A stretch of 20,765 bases of DNA from Chloroflexota bacterium (GTDB lineage: Bacteria; Chloroflexota; Anaerolineae; CG2-30-64-16): the NCBI GenBank assembly GCA_029555885.1, contig JAKPQT010000705.1, forward strand, positions 1-20,765, written 5' to 3'. The position numbers and the translations under genes are program-made. The notes beneath the pieces are model-generated. The model made no database searches, had not been told where the DNA came from, and saw only the letters and a list, made by a program, of their open reading frames with translations. This document shows positions 15,569 to 20,765 of the stretch, piece by piece; position 1 is the stretch's first letter; the number at the start of each line of letters is the position of its first letter.

Positions 15569-16747
15569 ATGGATCTTTTCGAGAAATGCTACGGCTTCAC
15601 CGAAGCCAAACAGGCCATTGAAGCCGGGATTTATCCCTACTTCATCCCCCTGACCGAGAACGAGGGCACCGAGGCGGTGTTCCGCGGCCATCGGCTCATC
15701 ATGTGCGGCTCGAACAATTATCTCGGCCTGACGACCGACCCGCGCGTGCGGCAAGCAGCCATCGAGGCCATCCAGCGCTACGGCACGAGCTGCACCGGCT
15801 CGCGCTTCCTCAACGGCACGCTGGAGATGCACGAGCACCTCGAACACCAGTTGGCCGAGTTTGTCGGGAAGGAGGCGGCGCTGGTCTTCTCGACCGGCAT
15901 GCAGGTCAATCTCGGCACGATCAGCGCGCTCGTAGGCCGCGGGGATTACGTCATCCTCGACAAAGAGGACCATGCCAGCATCGTCGACGGCGCCAAGCTG
16001 AGCTTCGGCGAGGTCAAGCGGTTCGGCCACCAGGATATGGAGGAGTTGGAGCGGCTGCTCGCGCGCCTGCCCGAGGACAAGGGCAAGCTGGTGGTGGTGG
16101 ACGGGCTCTACAGCATGGAGGGCGACATCGCGCCCCTGCCGGAGCTGGCGCCGCTGTGCAAGAAATACGGCGCGCGCCTGATGGTGGATGACGCGCACGC
16201 GATGGGCGTCTTGGGCGGCGGCCGCGGCACAGCCGCGCACTTCAACATGACCGGCGACGTAGACCTGATTATGTCCACCTTCAGCAAGTCGTTCGCGTCC
16301 CTGGGCGGCTTCGTCGCCGGCGACGAGCAGGTCATCCACTACATCAAGCACCATGCGCGGTCGCTCATCTTCAGCGCCAGCATCCCGCCGCCGAACGCGG
16401 CCGCGGCGTTGGCCGCGCTCCAGATCATGCGCGAGGAGCCAGAGCGCGTCGCCAATCTCGCAAAGATTGCGGACTATATGCGCGCCGGCTATCGGCAGTT
16501 GGGCTTCAACATCGGCAACTCCACGACGCCCATCATCCCCGTGATTATCGGCGAGCGGATGCTGACCATCTATGTGTGGAAGCGGCTGTTCGACGAGGGC
16601 GTGTTCGTCAACCCGGTGCTGTCGCCCGGCGTGCAGCCCGGCCGCGAGCTGTTGCGCACCAGCTACATGGCGACCCACACCATCGAGCAGATGGACCGAG
16701 TGCTAGCCATCTTCGAGAGGGTCGGCAAGGAGACGGGGCTGATTTAG
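15569..16747 (+). CDS. spt: Serine palmitoyltransferase (alpha-oxoamine synthase)
   Basis: The 392-residue PLP enzyme joins L-serine with a fatty acyl thioester, releasing CO2, to give 3-ketosphinganine, the committed step of sphingolipid synthesis. Visible residues are the PLP-stacking H135 ([10 protein letters not shown]), the VDDAH motif (D207, H210) and the Schiff-base lysine K240 in [13 protein letters not shown]. The [10 protein letters not shown] form resembles bacterial SPT rather than KBL (glycine C-acetyltransferase), BioF or HemA. Glycine C-acetyltransferase remains the nearest alternative, but the operon contents make SPT much more likely. Ribosome site CGGAG stands 6 bases before the ATG; the gene is 10 bases after the CerR-like gene and is last in the operon. 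No N-terminal anchor is present, so it should be a soluble homodimer. Confidence 0.88.
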   Translation: MDLFEKCYGFTEAKQAIEAGIYPYFIPLTENEGTEAVFRGHRLIMCGSNNYLGLTTDPRVRQAAIEAIQRYGTSCTGSRFLNGTLEMHEHLEHQLAEFVGKEAALVFSTGMQVNLGTISALVGRGDYVILDKEDHASIVDGAKLSFGEVKRFGHQDMEELERLLARLPEDKGKLVVVDGLYSMEGDIAPLPELAPLCKKYGARLMVDDAHAMGVLGGGRGTAAHFNMTGDVDLIMSTFSKSFASLGGFVAGDEQVIHYIKHHARSLIFSASIPPPNAAAALAALQIMREEPERVANLAKIADYMRAGYRQLGFNIGNSTTPIIPVIIGERMLTIYVWKRLFDEGVFVNPVLSPGVQPGRELLRTSYMATHTIEQMDRVLAIFERVGKETGLI

Positions 16748-16756
16748 GGGTCCAAA

Positions 16757-16799
16757 CCTTCGAGGTCGGGCGCACCGCCGGTACGCCCGACCTCGAAGG
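16757..16799. terminator. Bidirectional terminator hairpin between ceramide operon and response regulator
   Basis: CCTTCGAGGTCGGGCG (16757-16772) and its exact reverse complement CGCCCGACCTCGAAGG (16784-16799) form a perfect 16-bp stem with an 11-base loop. It occupies the whole gap between two converging genes, ten bases after the serine palmitoyltransferase stop and two before the regulator stop. The regulator frame ends in Lys codons, so on the minus strand only mixed sequence follows; a T run is lacking. Confidence 0.75.
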
Positions 16800-16800
16800 C

Positions 16801-17499
16801 CTATTTCTTCTTGTAATCCACAAATCGGTACCCCACCCCACGCTCGGTCAGGATATAGCGGGGATTGGAGGGGTCGGGTTCGATCTTCTTGCGCAAATAG
16901 GTGATATAGAGGCGCAAGAGCTGGTTGTCGTCGCGATACTCCGGCCCCCACACCTTTGCCAGCAGTGTCTCCTGGGGCACAATCCAGCCAGCGTTTTCGA
17001 CCAAATGCGACAGCAGCCGGTACTCGGTCGGGCGCAGCTTGATGTGCTCCCCGCGGGCGATCACCTCCCGCCGCGGGAAGTCGATCGCCAGGTCCTCGTC
17101 GATGACCAGCGGCTCCCCGGCGGACGGCTTGGCCGGCTCCACGCGGCGCAGCACCGCGCGGATGCGGCTCGACAGCTCGCGCGGGCTGAAGGGCTTGGTT
17201 ACGTAGTCGTCCGCGCCCAGGTCCAGCCCCCGAATGCGGTCATCCTCATCGCTCTTGACTGTGAGCATGATGACCGGCACCGACGACACCTCGCGAATCC
17301 GCTCCAGTGTCTCGAACCCGTCCATGTCGGGCATCATCACGTCGAGCAGCACCAGGTCGGGCAGGGCATCGCGCACCTTGTTGAGCGCGGCCAACCCGTC
17401 GTCCGCCTCCGTGACCTCGTAACCTTCCAGGTCCAGGTTCATCCGCACGAAGCGGCGAATGCGCGGCTCGTCGTCCACGACCAAAACACGCTTTTTCAT
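16801..17499 (-). CDS. OmpR/PhoB-family response regulator
   Basis: The start is the ATG at 17499, which overlaps the kinase stop by ATGA and has AGGA upstream; this removes eight unneeded N-terminal residues. The 232-residue protein has a receiver domain (about 1-118): acidic pocket D10/E11, phosphoacceptor D53 in LLDVMMP, T80 and K102 in YVTKPFS. A winged-helix DNA-binding domain follows (about 130-229) with [40 protein letters not shown] and [11 protein letters not shown]. It would be activated by the kinase encoded just upstream and bind DNA as a dimer. KdpE-like wing sequences are suggestive, but no kdp genes are present, so the target genes are unknown. Confidence 0.95.
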   Translation of the reverse strand: MKKRVLVVDDEPRIRRFVRMNLDLEGYEVTEADDGLAALNKVRDALPDLVLLDVMMPDMDGFETLERIREVSSVPVIMLTVKSDEDDRIRGLDLGADDYVTKPFSPRELSSRIRAVLRRVEPAKPSAGEPLVIDEDLAIDFPRREVIARGEHIKLRPTEYRLLSHLVENAGWIVPQETLLAKVWGPEYRDDNQLLRLYITYLRKKIEPDPSNPRYILTERGVGYRFVDYKKK

Positions 17500-19082
17500 G
17501 CCCGTTCTTCCTGCTCCTCGCACACGGGCAGGGTAAAGAACACCGTGGTTCCCCGGCCCGCCTCGCTGCGCAGCCAGATGCGACCGCCATGCGCCTCCAC
17601 GATGGAACGGCAGAGGTACAGGCCCAGCCCCGCGCCCTGGGTGCTGCGCCGCAGGCTCGAATCCACCCGGTAAAAACGCTGGAACAGCCTGCCCTGCTCG
17701 GCATCGGGGATGCCAATACCCTGGTCGGCCACGTACATCGTCACGTGGCTGCCCTGCTGCCAGCCGCCGACCCTAATCTCGCCGCCCTTGGGCGAGTATT
17801 TTACCGCATTACTGAGCAGGTTATTGAACACCTGCCGCAGCCGCTCCTCGTCAGCCTCGACGCAGGGGAAGTCGGGCGGAAAGTCCAGCACAAAGTGGTA
17901 CCGGTCTGCGGTACCGGCCTGTTCGACCTGCACCCGGAAGCCGTCCACGACGCTGGCAGCCAGCGCGGGCGGCAGCACATCCGTCCGCTCGATGGTGAAG
18001 CCGCCGGCCTGGATGCGCGACGCGTCCAGCAGGTTGTTGATGAGCGCGTTCAGACGGTCGCTCTCCTCTCCGATGACGGCCAGCCCCTCTCGCACGGTCG
18101 CGCGGTCCCAGTCGGCATCCTCCCGCGCCAGCGTGCTGGCATAGCCCTTGATGAGCGCCACCGGCGTCTTGAGCTCGTGTGAGATGACCGAGACGAACGT
18201 AGACTTCATCTCCTCCGCCTCACGGAAGCGGGTGATGTCCACGACGTTGGCAATGACGTTGAGCAGGCGGCCCTCTTCATCGTAGAGCGGCGAGTAGGTG
18301 ACACTGACCGCGATGCGCGACCCACCGGGCCGGGTCAGCCGGCCATCCGTGGTCACGGGCTTGCCTTCGGGAAACAGGATTTCGTGCTGCTCCGCATCGC
18401 ACAGGTGCGGGCCGGATACATCTTCCAGCGCCAGGACCTCGTAGCAGGGCCGGCCGATGGCCTGCTCCGCGGCCCAGCCGGTCATCTGGCTCAACGCGCG
18501 GTTAAAAACTTGGATGCGCAGCTCCGGGTCCAGAATCATCACGCCGTCCGCGCTGCGGTCGATAATCGCGTTGAGCTGGCCCTTTTCCGCGCTGACCTGC
18601 TCGTACAACTGGGCGTTGCGCACGGCAATTGCGGCCTGGTCAGCGAAGCTAGACAGCACGTCTTCATCGTTAGCACTGAAAGCAATGCTGCCGCTGCGAA
18701 ACAGGTAGATGACGCCGAGCAGCCGTTCCTGGAAGATGAGCGGCAGGGCGATGACCTGGCTGAGCGGCAGACGCACTGCGCGGGCAACGAGGTTGAGCCG
18801 GGCCTGCAGGTCGGGCAGAGCGTAACCGTCTGCCTGCACGGGCAAGTCGGCCAGCAGCGGCGCAAAGCGCGGCAGCAGCGCGGTCGGGATGCCGTAGCTC
18901 GCCAGGATGGTCAGCGCCGCAGCCTGACCGCGACGCAGGGCAATCAACCCGGCCTCCGCGCGCACGAGGTCGGCTGCGCTGTTGAGGATGAGGCGCAGGA
19001 GGGATGGCAGGTCCAGCCGGGAGGTCATCGCCCGGCTGATCTGCAACAGGTATTCGCGCTGGCGGAGTTGATAGCTGATCAC
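17496..19082 (-). CDS. GAF-PAS sensor histidine kinase
   Basis: I start at the GTG at 19082, the first start codon after the upstream molybdoprotein gene; longer readings run through that gene in the wrong frame. The 528-residue protein has a GAF-like sensor (about 15-165), a PAS domain (about 167-290, [20 protein letters not shown]) and a HisKA region with phospho-acceptor H302 in VISHELKTP. The ATPase domain has N box N425 ([11 protein letters not shown]), G1 DQGIGIP (453-459) and G2 GAGLGL (483-488). No membrane segment is seen, so it should sense a cytoplasmic signal through GAF and/or PAS. It is coupled to the regulator by a four-base overlap and follows the sulfite-oxidase-like gene by 34 bases, which hints at a redox-related input. 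The signal itself is unknown. Confidence 0.93.
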   Translation of the reverse strand: MISYQLRQREYLLQISRAMTSRLDLPSLLRLILNSAADLVRAEAGLIALRRGQAAALTILASYGIPTALLPRFAPLLADLPVQADGYALPDLQARLNLVARAVRLPLSQVIALPLIFQERLLGVIYLFRSGSIAFSANDEDVLSSFADQAAIAVRNAQLYEQVSAEKGQLNAIIDRSADGVMILDPELRIQVFNRALSQMTGWAAEQAIGRPCYEVLALEDVSGPHLCDAEQHEILFPEGKPVTTDGRLTRPGGSRIAVSVTYSPLYDEEGRLLNVIANVVDITRFREAEEMKSTFVSVISHELKTPVALIKGYASTLAREDADWDRATVREGLAVIGEESDRLNALINNLLDASRIQAGGFTIERTDVLPPALAASVVDGFRVQVEQAGTADRYHFVLDFPPDFPCVEADEERLRQVFNNLLSNAVKYSPKGGEIRVGGWQQGSHVTMYVADQGIGIPDAEQGRLFQRFYRVDSSLRRSTQGAGLGLYLCRSIVEAHGGRIWLRSEAGRGTTVFFTLPVCEEQEERA

Positions 19083-19116
19083 GTTGGGTTCCGTTTGATG
19101 CCTGGTTACTGCCGTC

Positions 19117-19749
19117 CTACCACCCGAACCGTTCCTCGCGCCAGGGGTCGCCTTCCATGTGGTAGCCGTTGCGCTCCCAGAAGCCGGGGCGGTCCTCGGC
19201 CATGAACTCGATGCCACGCAGCCACTTGGCGCTCTTCCAGAAGTACTTCTTGGGCACGAGCAGGCGCAGCGGATAGCCGTGGTCCGGTTCGAGGGGCTTG
19301 CCATCGTACTCGAACGCCAGCATGGTGTCATCGTCGTCCAGCACTTCGAGGCCGACATTTGCGGTGAAGCCATGCTCGCAATGCGCCATGACGTGCGTCG
19401 CTTCCGGCTTGACCTTGATGATCTTTGCCAGCTCGCGCCAGGGGATGCCCGTCCATGCGGTGTCGAGCTTGCTCCAACGCGTGACGCAGTGAATATCCAC
19501 GGTCTGCGTGACGCGCGGCAATTGCATCAGCTGCTGCCAGGTCAAACGCAAAGGCTCTTCCACCAGGCCGAAAATCCGGAAGTCCCACTTGTCCAGGCTG
19601 GTGTAGATGGGCACCGAGCCGTAATGGAGGACGGGAAACTTCTCCGTGACGAACTGGCCGGGCGGCACGCGATCATCCGCGTTGGGTTTAGGGATGTTCG
19701 TGTTCCGCTTGAGCCGTTCGACCCGCTTAAGCGGATTTTCAAAACGCAT
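19117..19749 (-). CDS. Cytoplasmic sulfite-oxidase-like molybdopterin oxidoreductase
   Basis: The 210-residue protein is the compact, single-domain sulfite-oxidase-like type (YuiH-like). C88 in [10 protein letters not shown] is the predicted molybdenum-ligating cysteine. [10 protein letters not shown] (101-110), [32 protein letters not shown] and the C-terminal [17 protein letters not shown] are family landmarks. There is no Tat or other signal peptide, unlike MsrP, and no haem or dimerisation domain. The physiological substrate of this group is not established. GGAGG (19758-19762) is a good ribosome site eight bases before the ATG. It is first in the unit with the histidine kinase and regulator, so the kinase may respond to a condition in which this enzyme acts. 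Confidence 0.92.
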   Translation of the reverse strand: MRFENPLKRVERLKRNTNIPKPNADDRVPPGQFVTEKFPVLHYGSVPIYTSLDKWDFRIFGLVEEPLRLTWQQLMQLPRVTQTVDIHCVTRWSKLDTAWTGIPWRELAKIIKVKPEATHVMAHCEHGFTANVGLEVLDDDDTMLAFEYDGKPLEPDHGYPLRLLVPKKYFWKSAKWLRGIEFMAEDRPGFWERNGYHMEGDPWREERFGW

Positions 19750-19822
19750 GATACTTGCCTCCGTGGCTGCAACTGATCAGTCTGAGATATACAGCAGAAG
19801 ATAACTGATTTGTGTGAGGACA

Positions 19823-19831
19823 ATTCTAGCA
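19823..19831 (-). promoter_or_regulatory. Extended -10 promoter of the molybdoprotein-kinase-regulator unit
   Basis: The minus strand reads TGCTAGAAT; CTTACC at 19851-19846 is a poor -35 with a 17-base spacer. Transcription would begin near 19816, giving a leader of about 67 bases that ends with the GGAGG ribosome site. Confidence 0.5.
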
Positions 19832-19937
19832 AGGGGCGCGTTATTGGTAAGTAAGCCGGGCAACCGTTGAAGATGGAGGACGGAGAACCAGCAATCGGGG
19901 GGTGGATGACAGTGCCGCTTGCATCTGAGAATACAAG

Positions 19938-20002
19938 CTCCTCACCCTGTCACCTCCTCACCTTGTCACCTGTTCTCCTCTTCACCCCGTCACCCAGTCA
20001 CC
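19938..20002. repeat. Degenerate 16-base tandem repeat at the methyltransferase 3' end
   Basis: CTCCTCACCCTGTCAC (19938-19953) is followed directly by CTCCTCACCTTGTCAC (19954-19969), and then by decayed versions of the same TCACC-GTCAC theme up to about 20002. The methyltransferase stop codon (19982-19984) and its last residues lie within this repeat. The rest of the gap to the molybdoprotein gene (about 19832-19937) holds nothing I recognise. Confidence 0.55.
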
Positions 20003-20602
20003 GGACCGCTGCCACAGATACCACGCGGAGGCGCGGTCGCGGTCGGTGCCGTGCTCCACGGAGCAGAGCTGAAACCTGGGGGCGAACAGGACAAGATCTG
20101 CCGGGCTAATGCCGGAGGCCCCGCCTTCCGCATTCGCGTCACGGCAGAAGGCATAAAGCAGATAGTAAGCGCCCGACGCCAGGTGGCGCGCCAGGGAAGC
20201 GACATAGCCGGGCCGGCGCTCGGCCGGCAGGCTGTGAAAGCAGCCCACGTCGAGCGCGAAGGTCGCGGTCACGCGCAGGAAACTCAGGTCGGCCACATCC
20301 CCGCGCAGAAAGTAGGCAGGCAGTGCCTCCGCGTGCGCCTGTGCCGCGGCGCGCGCCAGCGCGCGCTGGGCGATGTCCACACCGGCAACCTGAAAGCCGT
20401 GCCGGGCAAGATAACGGCTGCTAACCCCGCTGCCGCAGCCCAGGTCCAGCGCCCAACCGGGCGTCAGTCGCCCCGACGCCACAAGCGCCACGACTTCTGG
20501 CGGCACGATGCCGGTGTCCCAGGGCGCATCACCGCTGTCATAACGAGCATCCCACCACGCGGGCGAACCGTGTGCCGGGCCTGTAGGGGCGATTTCAGCC
20601 AT
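19982..20602 (-). CDS. Class I SAM-dependent methyltransferase (TehB/thiopurine-methyltransferase-like)
   Basis: The start is the ATG at 20602, which overlaps the end of the upstream gene by eight bases; the same frame extends to the window edge but that part is the wrong frame of the upstream gene. The 206-residue protein begins with WWDARYDSGDAPWDTG (16-31), typical of TehB/UbiG-like small-molecule methyltransferases. The SAM-binding motif I is ALDLGCGSGVSSRYLA (51-66), followed by VAGVDIA (72-78) and a motif IV-like ALDVGCFHSL. The substrate is unknown. The C-terminus (DWVTG) is encoded by the tandem repeat at 19938-20002, so the original end may have been different. Confidence 0.87.
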   Translation of the reverse strand: MAEIAPTGPAHGSPAWWDARYDSGDAPWDTGIVPPEVVALVASGRLTPGWALDLGCGSGVSSRYLARHGFQVAGVDIAQRALARAAAQAHAEALPAYFLRGDVADLSFLRVTATFALDVGCFHSLPAERRPGYVASLARHLASGAYYLLYAFCRDANAEGGASGISPADLVLFAPRFQLCSVEHGTDRDRASAWYLWQRSGDWVTG

Positions 20603-20765
20603 CGGAAGCGGCGAACTCAGCCAGCACGGGGAGGTGATCCGAGGCAGTGCGGGCGGTGGGGTGGTCGAAGGGCCGACACGCCAGCAGGCGTTCTGCGGCG
20701 GCGGCCGAGGCGAAGATATAATCGATGCGGCGCTCGGGGTCCGCAGCCGGGAAGGTGGCCCCATC
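20595..20765 (-). CDS. C-terminal fragment of an endonuclease/exonuclease/phosphatase-family protein (cut by window edge)
   Basis: The minus strand from the window edge reads 56 residues to a TGA at 20595-20597. DPERRIDYIFAS and TARTASDHLPVLAEF are the two C-terminal signatures of the EEP (exonuclease III/DNase I-like) fold. They supply the catalytic RIDYI Asp and the SDH Asp-His pair. The rest of the gene is outside the window, so substrate class (DNA, phosphoinositide, sphingomyelin or other) cannot be told. The ORF overlaps the methyltransferase start by eight bases, so the two are probably cotranscribed. Confidence 0.85.
   Translation of the reverse strand, partial: DGATFPAADPERRIDYIFASAAAAERLLACRPFDHPTARTASDHLPVLAEFAASDG

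Noticed and set aside
15452..16678. Minus-strand open frame (408 residues) opposite serine palmitoyltransferase
   Set aside because: Complete overlap with a well-conserved PLP enzyme, and no recognisable domain.
19083..19373. N-terminal extension of the histidine kinase by 97 residues
   Set aside because: The bases belong to the sulfite-oxidase-like gene in another frame, and the translated extension is Ser/Thr/Arg-rich without a sensor domain.
20603..20764. Longer start for the methyltransferase reaching the window edge
   Set aside because: In the adjacent frame the same DNA encodes the conserved end of an EEP-family protein (RIDYI, SDHLP), so the extension is out of frame.

Overview
The window is high-G+C DNA, densely coded on both strands, with no stretch over about 300 bases lacking a gene. 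Gene content and promoter style suggest a free-living bacterium of Chloroflexota type (Anaerolineae-like): repeated extended -10 promoters of the form TGnTAnAAT, several probably leaderless, an OmpR-type two-component pair, an MrfA-like helicase and small dispersed palindromes. This placement is an inference and no marker gene is present. I saw no rRNA, tRNA, CRISPR array or phage module. The only trace of mobile DNA is the tail of an ISL3-type transposase at the left edge.

Layout. 1-126: end of an ISL3-family transposase. 211-1669 (minus): CBS-domain protein followed by a class II HDAC-like deacetylase, resembling the acuB-acuC pair. 1875-4270 (plus): a small protein with a GreA/GreB C-terminal-like domain, a COG3375-type GNAT and an enolase-superfamily N-acylamino-acid racemase/o-succinylbenzoate synthase, all overlapping or abutting. 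4377-8481 (minus): HI0933-type flavoprotein, a divergent GpsA-like dehydrogenase and an ABC exporter half-transporter. 8540-9757 (minus): queG with a repeat-derived in-frame insertion. 9790-12471 (plus): an MrfA/YprA-like DEAD/H helicase with an HNH-like domain inside its C-terminal region. queG and the helicase diverge from back-to-back -10 elements.

12612-16747 (plus) is the most notable region: a four-gene, translationally coupled operon that appears to encode a complete ceramide (sphingolipid) pathway. It holds a 3-ketosphinganine reductase-like SDR, a BcerS/YghO-family acyltransferase, a CerR/HpnA-like extended SDR and serine palmitoyltransferase. Serine palmitoyltransferase would make 3-ketosphinganine from serine and an acyl thioester. 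The GNAT-type protein would N-acylate the base, and one or both reductases would reduce the 3-keto group. Having both a eukaryote-like KDSR and a bacterial CerR-type candidate in one operon leaves the order of reduction and acylation open.

16801-19749 (minus): a cytoplasmic sulfite-oxidase-like molybdoprotein followed by a GAF-PAS histidine kinase and its response regulator. A strong 16-bp hairpin separates this group from the convergent ceramide operon. 19982-20765 (minus): a SAM methyltransferase overlapping the end of an endonuclease/exonuclease/phosphatase-family gene cut by the right edge.
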